Assembly: GCA_035308365.1 (NCBI GenBank)
Contig: DATGGU010000070.1
Coordinates: 62,001-126,000 of the forward strand
Direction of reading: 5' to 3'
DNA from: PALSA-505 sp035308365
Lineage (GTDB): Bacteria; Actinomycetota; Actinomycetes; Streptosporangiales; Streptosporangiaceae
DNA length: 64,000 bases
Position 1 is the first letter of the stretch. Each line of letters opens with the position of its first letter. A model generated the notes under the pieces. It worked only from the letters and a program-made list of their open reading frames with translations. It searched no databases and was not told the DNA's origin. The position numbers and the translations under genes were made by a program. This document shows positions 25,871 to 34,260 of this stretch, in pieces.

Positions 25871-27381
25871 GACGCTTGCTCCTGGGCCTGGCCCGCGCCC
25901 GCCATCATCAGGCCAAGCTCGGCTTCCGGGGTATCCGGTGAGCAGAATCCGACGATCTTGCCTTCGTATATGACCGCGATCCGGTCGGACAGGGCGTAGA
26001 TCTCGTCGAGTTCCGAGGACACCAGCACAACGGCGAGGCCTCGGTCGCGCTGGGCGACGATCTGGCGGTGCACGAACTCGATCGATCCCACGTCCAGGCC
26101 TCTGGTGGGCTGGCTGGCAAGCAGCAGCTTCACCTCGCGGCCGAGTTCGCGGGCAACGATCACCTTCTGCTGGTTGCCGCCCGACAGCGTGCTCACCGGG
26201 GTCGCGATCGAGCTGGTCCGCACGTCGTATTCGCTGACCCGGCGGGTAGCGGCGTCGCGGATGGCGGTGAGGTTCAGGGCGAAGCGAGAGGCATAGGGAG
26301 GCTGGTCGTAGACGTCGAGCACCATGTTCTCGGCCACCGAGAAGTCACCGACCAGACCGTCTTCCTGGCGGTCCTCAGGGATGAAGCCGATGCCGGCCAG
26401 CAGCCGGGCATGGGTGGAGGCGTGGCCGAGGTCGGAACCTGCCAGGCGCACCGATCCGGTCGAGGGCCGCAGCCCCATCAGCGCCTCGCACAGCTCGGTC
26501 TGGCCGTTGCCCTGGACGCCGGCCAGGCCCAGGATCTCGCCCGCCCGGACCTGGAACGAGACATCACGCACCGACTCCTCGCCGTGCTCGCCTGCGACGC
26601 TCAGCCCGGCCACGTCGAGCACCACGTCGCCCGGCCTGGCCGCGGTCTTGCTGACCCGGAGCTGCACCGACCGGCCCACCATCAGGGCGGCGAGCTCGGC
26701 GTCGCTGGTGCTGGGCGGTCGCTCGCCGACCACCTCGCCGCGCCGGATGACCGTGATCGTGTCCGCGATCTCCTGGACTTCCTTGAGCTTGTGCGAGATG
26801 AAGATGATGGACCGGCCGTCGGCGCGCAGTTCGCGCATGATCCGGAACAGGTCCTGCGTCTCCTGCGGGGTCAGCACCGCGGTCGGCTCGTCCAGCACCA
26901 GCAGTCTCGCGTCGCGGAGCAGGGCCTTGATGATCTCCACCCGCTGCTGCACACCGACCGGCACGTCCTCGATCAGGGCGTCGGGATCGACCCGCAGGCC
27001 GTACCGCTCGGACAGGTCGCGCACATCCCGCCGGGTGCGGCGGCGGTCGAGCAGGCCGAACCCGCGCACCCGCTCCGCGCCGAGCGTGACGTTCTCGGCC
27101 ACAGTGAACACCGGCACCAGCATGAAGTGCTGGTGCACCATCCCGATCCTGGCCCTGATCGCATCCCCGGGCGAGTGGATGCCCACCTTCTGCCCGTCGA
27201 GAAGGATCTCGCCCTCGTCCGGCTGTATCAGGCCGTAGAGCACGTTCATCAAGGTGGTCTTGCCGGCGCCGTTCTCGCCGAGCAGCGCCCGGATCTCGCC
27301 CGGCTCCACCACCAGGTCGATGTGGTCGTTGGCCACGAGATCGCCGAACCGTTTGGTGATACCGCGCAGCTCGAGTTTCAA
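25867..27381 (-). CDS. Nucleoside ABC transporter ATP-binding protein (two-domain)
   Basis: A 504-residue protein with two ABC domains, as in BMP-associated and ribose-type importers. Domain 1 has Walker A GENGAGKTTLMNVL, a QQRVEIIKALL signature region lacking the full LSGGQ, and Walker B LLVLDEPTAVLT. Domain 2 has a degenerate Walker A (GVQGNGQTELCEAL), an intact signature LSGGNQQKVIVAREL and the typical LLLASQPTRGLDVGS. Asymmetry of the two sites is normal for the family. Starts at ATG 27381, 105 bases after the lipoprotein gene. Couples ATP hydrolysis to nucleoside import. Confidence 0.92.
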   Translation of the reverse strand: MKLELRGITKRFGDLVANDHIDLVVEPGEIRALLGENGAGKTTLMNVLYGLIQPDEGEILLDGQKVGIHSPGDAIRARIGMVHQHFMLVPVFTVAENVTLGAERVRGFGLLDRRRTRRDVRDLSERYGLRVDPDALIEDVPVGVQQRVEIIKALLRDARLLVLDEPTAVLTPQETQDLFRIMRELRADGRSIIFISHKLKEVQEIADTITVIRRGEVVGERPPSTSDAELAALMVGRSVQLRVSKTAARPGDVVLDVAGLSVAGEHGEESVRDVSFQVRAGEILGLAGVQGNGQTELCEALMGLRPSTGSVRLAGSDLGHASTHARLLAGIGFIPEDRQEDGLVGDFSVAENMVLDVYDQPPYASRFALNLTAIRDAATRRVSEYDVRTSSIATPVSTLSGGNQQKVIVARELGREVKLLLASQPTRGLDVGSIEFVHRQIVAQRDRGLAVVLVSSELDEIYALSDRIAVIYEGKIVGFCSPDTPEAELGLMMAGAGQAQEQAS

Positions 27382-27418
27382 CGGCGCCTCCCCTCCGCTG
27401 ACGTCTGCGGCACCGGGC

Positions 27419-27451
27419 CGGTGGCCTGGGTGAAAAGTTCCACGGCCACCG
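27419..27451 (-). terminator. Hairpin between lipoprotein and ATPase genes
   Basis: CGGTGGCC at 27419-27426 and GGCCACCG at 27444-27451 form a perfect 8-base stem with a 17-base loop. It lies between the binding-protein gene and the ATPase gene of the importer. Such intercistronic hairpins often make the binding protein more abundant than the transporter by partial termination or RNA protection. That role is inferred. Confidence 0.4.
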
Positions 27452-27486
27452 ACCCGGCTGACCCTACTTCGTGAGGTATACCCGGC

Positions 27487-28578
27487 TTACACCGGGCTCT
27501 TGGTGGCGGGCACGATCTTGCCGCTGGCGATTTCGCCGCCGATCGTCGTGAGCTGGGACACCAGCGACGACGGGACCTTGCCGGTGAAGTCGTGGAACGG
27601 GGCCAGCACCGCGCCTCCGTTGGCCAGAGTGCCGACGTAGGTGCCGCCGTGGAAGTGCCCGCTGGCCGCGCTCAGCACCGCGTTCTCGACCGAGGCGGTG
27701 ATCCCCTTCTCGACGCTGGTGATGAAGTACGGGCAGTACTGCGGCGCGCTGACACAGCCGTCGGTGTCCACCCAGAACATGTAGACGTGCTTGCCCGAAG
27801 AGTCCGCCGACTTGACCGCCGCGGCGCTGCCCAGTCCGTCACCGCCGGCGACCGGGAAGATGATGTCGGCCCCGTCACCGATGAAGGTGTTGGTCAGGGT
27901 CTGTGCGGCGCCGAGGTCGGTGAAGCTGCCGACGAAGCTGCCCTTCTGGGTCTTCTCGTTCCAGCCGAGCACCTTCACGTTGGCGTGGTTCTGCTTGTTG
28001 TAGTACTGCACGCCGTCCCAGAAGCCGTCCATGTAGATCGTGACCGTGCCGAAGTTCTCACCGCCGTAGGTGGCGACCACATGGGTCTTGCTCATGCCGG
28101 CCGCCAGATAGCCGCCGAGGAAGCCGTCCTGCACCGTGTTGTAGACCAGTTGGTCGATGTTGGGCAGCACCGGCTTGGGCAGGCAGGCCGAGGCGTACGA
28201 GCAGTCCACGATCGCGAACTTCTGCTTCGGGTTGGCCTTCGCCGCGGCCTCGGTCGCCGCGCCCATCAGGAAGCCGACGGTCACGATGATCCCGCACTTC
28301 TGGCGGATGAACGTGGTGATGTTCGTGGCGTAGTCAGACGACGACGTGGATGGCAGGTATTTGGCCGAGATCTTGCTCGACTTGGCTGCGGCTGCCAGGA
28401 TGCCGGCATAGGACGACTGGTTGAACGACTTGTCGTGGATCCCGCCGGTATCGGTGACCATGCACGCCGCGAACTTCGCCGCGGTCGTGCCGCCGCCGGA
28501 CTTGGCCGGCTTCGCGCACCCGGTGGCGATCACGGCCAGCACGCTCATCACGGCGGCCGCCTTGATAATTCCTTTCAC
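27487..28578 (-). CDS. BMP family ABC transporter substrate-binding lipoprotein
   Basis: A 363-residue lipoprotein with a short signal (KGIIKAAAVMSVLAVIATGC). The lipobox VIATGC makes Cys21 or so the acylated residue. The mature part is a PnrA/BMP nucleoside-binding protein: CMVTDTGGIHDKSFNQSSYAGI near the N-terminus, then a periplasmic-binding fold with DIIFPVAGGDGLG and MFWVDTDGCV. The GTG at 28578 is preceded by GGAGGT 4 bases away, which decides the start; an upstream frame extension to 28734 lacks any site. It captures nucleosides outside the membrane for the importer encoded downstream. The purine phosphorylase in the same operon supports that substrate. Confidence 0.92.
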   Translation of the reverse strand: MKGIIKAAAVMSVLAVIATGCAKPAKSGGGTTAAKFAACMVTDTGGIHDKSFNQSSYAGILAAAAKSSKISAKYLPSTSSSDYATNITTFIRQKCGIIVTVGFLMGAATEAAAKANPKQKFAIVDCSYASACLPKPVLPNIDQLVYNTVQDGFLGGYLAAGMSKTHVVATYGGENFGTVTIYMDGFWDGVQYYNKQNHANVKVLGWNEKTQKGSFVGSFTDLGAAQTLTNTFIGDGADIIFPVAGGDGLGSAAAVKSADSSGKHVYMFWVDTDGCVSAPQYCPYFITSVEKGITASVENAVLSAASGHFHGGTYVGTLANGGAVLAPFHDFTGKVPSSLVSQLTTIGGEIASGKIVPATKSPV

Positions 28579-28865
28579 GAATACCTCCGATTCCAGGCAT
28601 CTCACGACCCCCCATAGGGCTGGCGGGCCCTCCTCTTCCCGGACCACGCAGGGGTGCCAAAGAGCCGGGATGCCCCGGCATGAGGATGATCGCAGGCTAG
28701 ACCTGGGCAGTCTTCCGGAAAAGACGGCAGGCAATGATCGTCGCCATGTTTGCCAAATCGCAACCAGAGCTCCCTCGTGGTATCCATGCCACGGCGGCTG
28801 GTGGTTCTACGGGGCGTTTCACCGCGCTGTTATCGTGTGCAGCGATGCGGCCGGAGGGGACTGCG
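28579..28865. promoter_or_regulatory. Divergent promoter region between importer operon and cdd operon
   Basis: This 287-base gap separates two divergent nucleoside-catabolic transcripts, so both promoters should lie here. A small inverted repeat, GTCTT at 28710-28714 and AAGAC at 28721-28725 around CCGGAA, sits near the middle. It is a candidate shared operator. No gene was supported inside. Confidence 0.35.
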
Positions 28866-29333
28866 ATGGCTATTGACTGGGCGGAGTTGCGGGCGAAGGC
28901 CACCGAGGTTGCGCAGCGCGCGTACGCGCCGTACTCCAGGCTGCGGGTGGGGGCGGCCGGGCTGACGGCGGACGGCCAGATCGTGGTGGGCTGCAACGTG
29001 GAGAACGCCTCCTACGGGCTCACGCTGTGCGCCGAGTGCGGCCTGGTGTCCGCGTTGCACGCGACGGCTCCAGACGACCCGGCTCCGGCCGGGACTCCTT
29101 CGCTGGCCGCGGTGAGCGTGGTGGCGGGGGACGGGGCGCCGCTGCTGCCGTGCGGGCGGTGCCGCCAGCTCCTGCTCGAAGCCGGCGGCCCCGGGTTGCT
29201 GGTGGAGACCGAAGCCGGGCCACAGAAGCTGAGCAGCCTGCTCCCGGCCGCTTTCAGCACGGGCGACCTGGCCGGGCGGCGCGAGCAGACCGGCGGCGCC
29301 GGGCGGCGGGAAGGGACTGGCGGCGGTGCCTGA
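28866..29333 (+). CDS. cdd: Cytidine deaminase
   Basis: A 155-residue cytidine/deoxycytidine deaminase. Zinc and catalytic residues lie in NASYGLTLCAECGLVSAL (Cys and proton-shuttling Glu) and LLPCGRCRQLLLEAG (two Cys). The N-terminus YAPYSRLRVGAAGLTADGQIVVGCNVENASYG matches the family. The core is about 130 residues; the last 25 are a Gly/Arg-rich tail (REQTGGAGRREGTGGGA) of no known role. ATG at 28866 follows GGAGGGGA at 28853-28860. The stop overlaps deoA by eight bases. It converts cytidine to uridine, which deoA-type phosphorylase then splits. Confidence 0.93.
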   Translation: MAIDWAELRAKATEVAQRAYAPYSRLRVGAAGLTADGQIVVGCNVENASYGLTLCAECGLVSALHATAPDDPAPAGTPSLAAVSVVAGDGAPLLPCGRCRQLLLEAGGPGLLVETEAGPQKLSSLLPAAFSTGDLAGRREQTGGAGRREGTGGGA

Positions 29334-30600
29334 GGCCATCGACCTCATCCTGGCCAAGCGGGACGGCGGGCGGCTGGCCGATCCGGACATCCGCTGGCTC
29401 ATCGACGCCTACGCCCGCGGCGCCATCCCGGACGAGCAGATGTCCGCCCTGCTCATGGCCGTTTTCTTCCGTGGCCTCGACCCGGCCGAGCTGCGCACCT
29501 GGACCGCGGCCATGGTCGGCTCCGGCTCCCGCCTCGACCTGAGCCCGGTGCCCCGGCCGACGGTGGACAAGCACTCCACCGGCGGGGTCGGCGACAAGGT
29601 CTCGCTGATCCTCGCGCCGCTGGTCGCGCACTGCGGTGCCGCCGTGCCGCAGCTTTCCGGGCGCGGGCTCGGCCACACCGGCGGCACACTGGACAAGCTG
29701 GAGTCCATCCCCGGCTGGCGGGCGGCGCTGCCACCCGGGGAGATGATCTCGGTGCTCGCCCAGGTGGGCTGCGTCATCTGCGCGGCCGGCCCAGGCCTGG
29801 CGCCGGCCGACCGCAAGCTGTACGCGCTGCGCGACGTCACCGGCACCGTCGAGTCGATCCCGCTGATCGCCAGCTCGATCATGTCCAAGAAGATTGCCGA
29901 GGGCACGTCGGCCCTGGTGCTCGACGTGAAGGTCGGCAGCGGGGCGTTCATGCGCGAGCTGGACCGGGCGCGTGAGCTGGCCCAGACCATGGTGGCGCTC
30001 GGTGCCGAGCACGGCGTGCGGACATCCGCGCTGCTCACCAGCATGGACACCCCGCTCGGCCGGGCGGTCGGCAACGCGGTCGAGGTGACGGAGTCCATCG
30101 CCACGCTGGCCGGTGAAGGGCCCGCCGACCTGGCCGAGGTGACGCTCGCGCTGGCCGGGGAGATGCTGCGGCTGGCCGGGATTCAAGCCGGCCCGGCGGC
30201 GGTGCTTGCCAGCGGCCGGGCGCTCGGCACCTTCCGCGACATGGTGGCCGCGCAGGGCGGGAACCCGGACGCGCCCCTGCCACGCGCCGCGCACACCCAC
30301 GCGGTGACCGCGCAGCAGGGTGGCTGGCTGCGCCGGCTTGACGCGCGGGGGGTGGGGGTCGCCGCCTGGCGGCTCGGCGCCGGCCGGGCCCGCAAGGAGG
30401 ATCCGGTCGATCCGGCGGCCGGCATCCTGTGCCTGGTCAAGCCCGGTGAGCAGGTGGGCCAGGGACAGCCCGTCCTGAAACTGCTGACCAGTAACGAGGG
30501 GCGGATAGCCGGGGCACTGCAGGCGCTGGAGGGGGCGATCGAGATCGGGGCCGAGCCGCCGCAGCCGCGGCCGCTCATCCTGGAACGGATCAGCTCCTGA
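29326..30600 (+). CDS. deoA: Thymidine/pyrimidine-nucleoside phosphorylase
   Basis: A 424-residue pyrimidine-nucleoside phosphorylase releasing base plus (deoxy)ribose 1-phosphate. The signature PTVDKHSTGGVGDKVSLILAPL sits at about residue 75. Substrate residues follow in ALRDVTGTVESIPLIASSIMSKKIAEG, and the C-terminal PYNP domain ends the protein. GTG at 29326 lies inside the end of cdd (8-base overlap), with GGAAGGGA upstream. Both 2'-deoxy and ribo substrates are possible in this family. The product is passed to the phosphohexomutase and DeoC. Confidence 0.94.
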   Translation: MPEAIDLILAKRDGGRLADPDIRWLIDAYARGAIPDEQMSALLMAVFFRGLDPAELRTWTAAMVGSGSRLDLSPVPRPTVDKHSTGGVGDKVSLILAPLVAHCGAAVPQLSGRGLGHTGGTLDKLESIPGWRAALPPGEMISVLAQVGCVICAAGPGLAPADRKLYALRDVTGTVESIPLIASSIMSKKIAEGTSALVLDVKVGSGAFMRELDRARELAQTMVALGAEHGVRTSALLTSMDTPLGRAVGNAVEVTESIATLAGEGPADLAEVTLALAGEMLRLAGIQAGPAAVLASGRALGTFRDMVAAQGGNPDAPLPRAAHTHAVTAQQGGWLRRLDARGVGVAAWRLGAGRARKEDPVDPAAGILCLVKPGEQVGQGQPVLKLLTSNEGRIAGALQALEGAIEIGAEPPQPRPLILERISS

Positions 30601-30651
30601 TCGCGGGGCCTGGCCACATCTCCTGGTCACGGCCGGGAGGATAATGGGCTG

Positions 30652-31803
30652 ATGCCGCAGACCATCGAGGAAATCCGGGCCGTACCCAAGGTTCTCCTGC
30701 ACGACCACCTGGATGGCGGGCTGCGGCCATCCACGGTCGTCGAGCTGGCCGCCGAGATCGGCTACGACCGGCTGCCATCCCGCGATCCCGGCGAGGTGGC
30801 GAGCTGGCTGACCCGGGGCGCCCGCCGCGGTCACCTGAAGTACTACCTGGACGCTTTCCAGCACACCGTGGCCGTCATGCAGACCAGGGAGGCGCTGATC
30901 AGGGTGGCCGCCGAGTGCGCCGAGGACCTGGCCAGCGACGGCGTGGTGTACGCCGAGGTCAGGTTCGCTCCCGAACTGCACGTGGCGGGCGGGCTCACCC
31001 TCGATCAGGTGGTCGAAGCGGTGCTCGAAGGCTTCCGGCGCGGCAGCGCCGGCCGGGGGATCACCGTGTACGCGCTGCTGACCGCGATGCGCACGGCCGC
31101 GCGGTCGCTGGAGATCGCCGAGCTGGCCGTGCGGCACCGCGACCAGGGAGTCGTCGGGTTCGACATCGCCGGGGCGGAGGCGGGCAGCCCGCCGAGCCGG
31201 CACCTGGACGCGTTCCAGTATGTGGCCAGGGAGAACTTCCACATCACCATCCATGCCGGTGAGGGCTTCGGCCTGCCCTCGATCTGGGAGGCGCTGCAGT
31301 GGTGCGGGGCCGAGCGGCTCGGCCACGGGGTACGGATCGTCGACGACATCCAGGTCTCATCCGACGGCACGGTCGCGCTGGGCAGGCTGGCCAGCTACAT
31401 CCGCGACCGGCGGATCCCACTGGAGCTGTGCCCGACCTCCAACGTCCAGACCGGCGCGGCGCCATCCATCGCCGAGCACCCGATCGGCCTGCTGCGCCAG
31501 CTCTCCTTCCGGGCGACGGTCAACACCGACAACAGGCTGATGAGCGCGGTCACGCTGTCGTCGGAGTTCCACGCGCTGGCCGAGACGTTCGGCTACGGCT
31601 GGGGCGACTTCGAGTGGCTCACCATCAACGCGATGAAGAGTGCGTTCGCACCGTTCGACCAGCGGCTGCACATCATCAACACCGTGATCAAGCCGGGGTT
31701 CGCCGTGGCCAGGGCGGCGAGCGACGCCGTGGTCCGCCGCAGTACCATTGCCAGCTTTACGGGCGGGGCGAGCCAGGAAGGCAGGCGCGATCATGAACAC
31801 TGA
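30652..31803 (+). CDS. add: Adenosine deaminase
   Basis: A 383-residue zinc adenosine deaminase. Metal ligands are in LLHDHLDGGLRP (two His) and ITIHAGEGFG (His and adjacent catalytic Glu after Gly). CPTSNVQTGA follows, and the Asp of ATVNTDNRLMS completes the site. Replacement of the common TDDP by TDNR is usual in the actinobacterial branch. It converts adenosine or deoxyadenosine to inosine forms that the purine phosphorylase uses. ATG at 30652; GGGAGG lies 12-17 bases upstream, a little far. The end overlaps deoC by 11 bases. Confidence 0.93.
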   Translation: MPQTIEEIRAVPKVLLHDHLDGGLRPSTVVELAAEIGYDRLPSRDPGEVASWLTRGARRGHLKYYLDAFQHTVAVMQTREALIRVAAECAEDLASDGVVYAEVRFAPELHVAGGLTLDQVVEAVLEGFRRGSAGRGITVYALLTAMRTAARSLEIAELAVRHRDQGVVGFDIAGAEAGSPPSRHLDAFQYVARENFHITIHAGEGFGLPSIWEALQWCGAERLGHGVRIVDDIQVSSDGTVALGRLASYIRDRRIPLELCPTSNVQTGAAPSIAEHPIGLLRQLSFRATVNTDNRLMSAVTLSSEFHALAETFGYGWGDFEWLTINAMKSAFAPFDQRLHIINTVIKPGFAVARAASDAVVRRSTIASFTGGASQEGRRDHEH

Positions 31804-32770
31804 ATCAGGCACCACCGCGGTCGCGCACCGTGGCTGGCTGGCCGGGGCCGTCGGTGCCGAGTTCTCCGACGCCGCGCTCCGGCAGGTGCTGCTCGGCCTT
31901 CCCGGCGTCGACCAGGTCGCCACGAACGAGCGGGTTGCGGGTCTGGCCACCCGGTCGATCAAGCGGGACGCGAAGCTGTGGGCGCTGACCATGGCCGTCC
32001 GGATGGTGGACCTGACCACGCTGGAAGGCGCCGACACCCCGGGCAAGGTGCGCGACCTGTGCGTGAAGGCACGCAGGCCGGACCCGGCCGACCCGGCCGT
32101 GCCGCCGGTCGCGGCGGTCTGCGTCTATCCCGACCTGGTTCGCGCGGCCCGCGCGGACGTGGCAGGCAGCCCGGTCAAGGTGGCCTCGGTGGCGACCGCG
32201 TTTCCCTCGGGCCGGGCGTCGCTGGCGGTGAAGCTGGCCGACACCGCGGACGCGGTGAACGCCGGAGCCGACGAGGTGGACATGGTCATCGACCGCGGCG
32301 CGTTCCTGGCCGGCCGTTACGGGCAGGTCTACGAGGAGGTCCGCGCCGTGCGCGAGGCCTGTGGATCCGCCCACCTCAAGGTCATCCTGGAAACCGGCGA
32401 GCTGGCCACCCTGGACAACGTGTCCCGGGCCTCCTGGCTGGCCATGCTGGCCGGGGCCGACTTCATCAAGACGTCCACCGGCAAGGTGTCACCCGCCGCC
32501 ACGCCAGTGGTCGCGCATGTCATGCTCGCCGCCGTCCGCGACTTCGCCGAGGCCACCGGGCGGCGGGTCGGGGTGAAGGTGGCCGGCGGGATCCGGACCG
32601 CCAAAGACGCCATCCGCTACCTGGTGATCGTCAACGAGACCGCCGGGCCGGAGTGGCTGACTCCCGGCCTGTTCCGGATCGGCGCCTCCAGCCTGCTCAA
32701 CGACCTGCTCATGCAGCGCGGCAAACAGCTCACCGGGGTCTACTCCAGCCCGGACTACTACACCCTGTGA
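31793..32770 (+). CDS. deoC: Deoxyribose-phosphate aldolase
   Basis: A 325-residue DeoC, class I aldolase cutting deoxyribose 5-phosphate to acetaldehyde and glyceraldehyde 3-phosphate. The Schiff-base Lys is in DFIKTSTGKVSP. The helper Lys is in VGVKVAGGIRTAKDA and the acid in ADEVDMVIDRGAF. The N-terminal 60 residues are longer than in the bacterial short form, as in many actinomycete enzymes. ATG at 31793 lies within the end of add. The acetaldehyde produced is the likely substrate of the aldehyde dehydrogenase encoded next. Confidence 0.94.
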   Translation: MNTESGTTAVAHRGWLAGAVGAEFSDAALRQVLLGLPGVDQVATNERVAGLATRSIKRDAKLWALTMAVRMVDLTTLEGADTPGKVRDLCVKARRPDPADPAVPPVAAVCVYPDLVRAARADVAGSPVKVASVATAFPSGRASLAVKLADTADAVNAGADEVDMVIDRGAFLAGRYGQVYEEVRAVREACGSAHLKVILETGELATLDNVSRASWLAMLAGADFIKTSTGKVSPAATPVVAHVMLAAVRDFAEATGRRVGVKVAGGIRTAKDAIRYLVIVNETAGPEWLTPGLFRIGASSLLNDLLMQRGKQLTGVYSSPDYYTL

Positions 32771-32778
32771 GGCAGAAC

Positions 32779-34260
32779 GTGGCCGACACTGTATCCACCG
32801 GTTCCGGCACGGTTCCGGCCGCCCAGGTTTCCTGGGAGTACGCGCCCGCCCCGCAGGAGCGGGACTTCGTCACGATCGCGCCCTCGTACGGGCTGTTCGT
32901 GAACGGCGAGTTCGCCCCGGCGGCGGACGGCCGAACACTCACCACCGTCAACCCGGCGACCGAGGAACCGCTCGCCGAGGTCGCCGTGGCGGGCCCGGCC
33001 GACGTGGACCGCGCCGTGCGCGCGGCCCGGACGGCCTACGACAAGGTCTGGGGGCCGATGCCCGGTGCCCAGCGGGCCAAGTACATCTACCGGATCGCCC
33101 GGATCATCGCCGAACGCGCCCGCGAGTTCGCCGTGCTGGAGAGCATCGACAACGGCAAGCCGATCAAGGAGTCGCGCGACGTCGACGTGCCGCTGGCCAG
33201 TGCGCACTTCTTCTACCATGCGGGCTGGGCGGACAAGCTGGAGTATGCCGGTCTCGGCCCGCGGCCACGGCCGCTCGGCGTGGCCGGGCAGGTTATCCCG
33301 TGGAACTTCCCGCTGCTGATGGCGGCCTGGAAGCTGGCGCCCGCGCTCGCCGCCGGCAACACCTGCGTGCTCAAGCCGGCCGAGACCACCCCGCTGACCG
33401 CGCTGCTGCTCGCCGAGGTGTGCCAGCAGGCCGGCCTGCCCGAGGGCGTGGTGAACGTCGTGACCGGGGCGGGGGAGACCGGCGCGGCGGTCGTTGCCCA
33501 CCCCGGCGTGGACAAGGTCGCGTTCACCGGCTCCACCGAGGTCGGCAAGCAGATCCTCGCCGCTTCGGCCGGGTCGGGGAAGAAGCTGACGATGGAGCTC
33601 GGCGGCAAGGCCGCCAACGTGATCTTCGAGGACGCCCCGGCCGAGGCCGCGGTCGAGGGGATCGTGAACGGCATCTTCTTCAACCAGGGGCATGTGTGCT
33701 GCGCCGGGTCGCGGCTGCTCGTGCAGGAGTCGGTGGCCGACACGGTGCTCGAACGGCTGCGCCGCCGCCTCGGCACACTCCGGCTCGGTGATCCGCTGGA
33801 CAAGAACACAGACATCGGGGCGATCAACTCGCGCGAGCAACTCGACAAGATCCGTGACCTGTCCGAGTCCGGGGAGGCCGAGGGCGCCCGGCGCTGGTCG
33901 CCCCCGTGCCAGTTGCCCGGCCGGGGCTACTGGTTCCCGCCGACGCTGTTCACCGGTGTCAGCCAGTCGCACCGGATCGCCCGCGAGGAAATCTTCGGGC
34001 CGGTGCTGTCGGTGCTGACGTTCCGCACGCCGGAGGAAGCCGTGGCCAAGGCGAACAACACGCCCTACGGGCTGTCGGCGGGGGTCTGGACCGAGAAGGG
34101 CAGCCGGATCCTGTGGATGGCCCAGCGGCTGCGGGCGGGCGTGGTCTGGGCCAACACCTACAACAGGTTCGACCCGGCCAGCCCGTTCGGTGGCTACCGC
34201 GAGTCCGGCTTCGGCCGTGAGGGCGGACGGCACGGACTGGAGGGCTACCTCAATGCCTGA
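32779..34260 (+). CDS. Aldehyde dehydrogenase family protein (complete)
   Basis: A 493-residue NAD(P)-dependent aldehyde dehydrogenase. It has the cofactor region GQVIPWNFPLLMAAWKLAPAL and KPAETTPLTALLLAE. The Glu loop is TMELGGKAANVIFEDA, and the catalytic Cys lies in FFNQGHVCCAGSRLL at about residue 310. EEIFGPVLSVLTF follows. GTG at 32779 is preferred for the GAGG 6 bases upstream; GTG 32767 overlapping the deoC stop is the alternative. Position after deoC points to oxidation of acetaldehyde from deoxyribose to acetate. The stop overlaps the next gene by eight bases. Confidence 0.9.
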   Translation: MADTVSTGSGTVPAAQVSWEYAPAPQERDFVTIAPSYGLFVNGEFAPAADGRTLTTVNPATEEPLAEVAVAGPADVDRAVRAARTAYDKVWGPMPGAQRAKYIYRIARIIAERAREFAVLESIDNGKPIKESRDVDVPLASAHFFYHAGWADKLEYAGLGPRPRPLGVAGQVIPWNFPLLMAAWKLAPALAAGNTCVLKPAETTPLTALLLAEVCQQAGLPEGVVNVVTGAGETGAAVVAHPGVDKVAFTGSTEVGKQILAASAGSGKKLTMELGGKAANVIFEDAPAEAAVEGIVNGIFFNQGHVCCAGSRLLVQESVADTVLERLRRRLGTLRLGDPLDKNTDIGAINSREQLDKIRDLSESGEAEGARRWSPPCQLPGRGYWFPPTLFTGVSQSHRIAREEIFGPVLSVLTFRTPEEAVAKANNTPYGLSAGVWTEKGSRILWMAQRLRAGVVWANTYNRFDPASPFGGYRESGFGREGGRHGLEGYLNA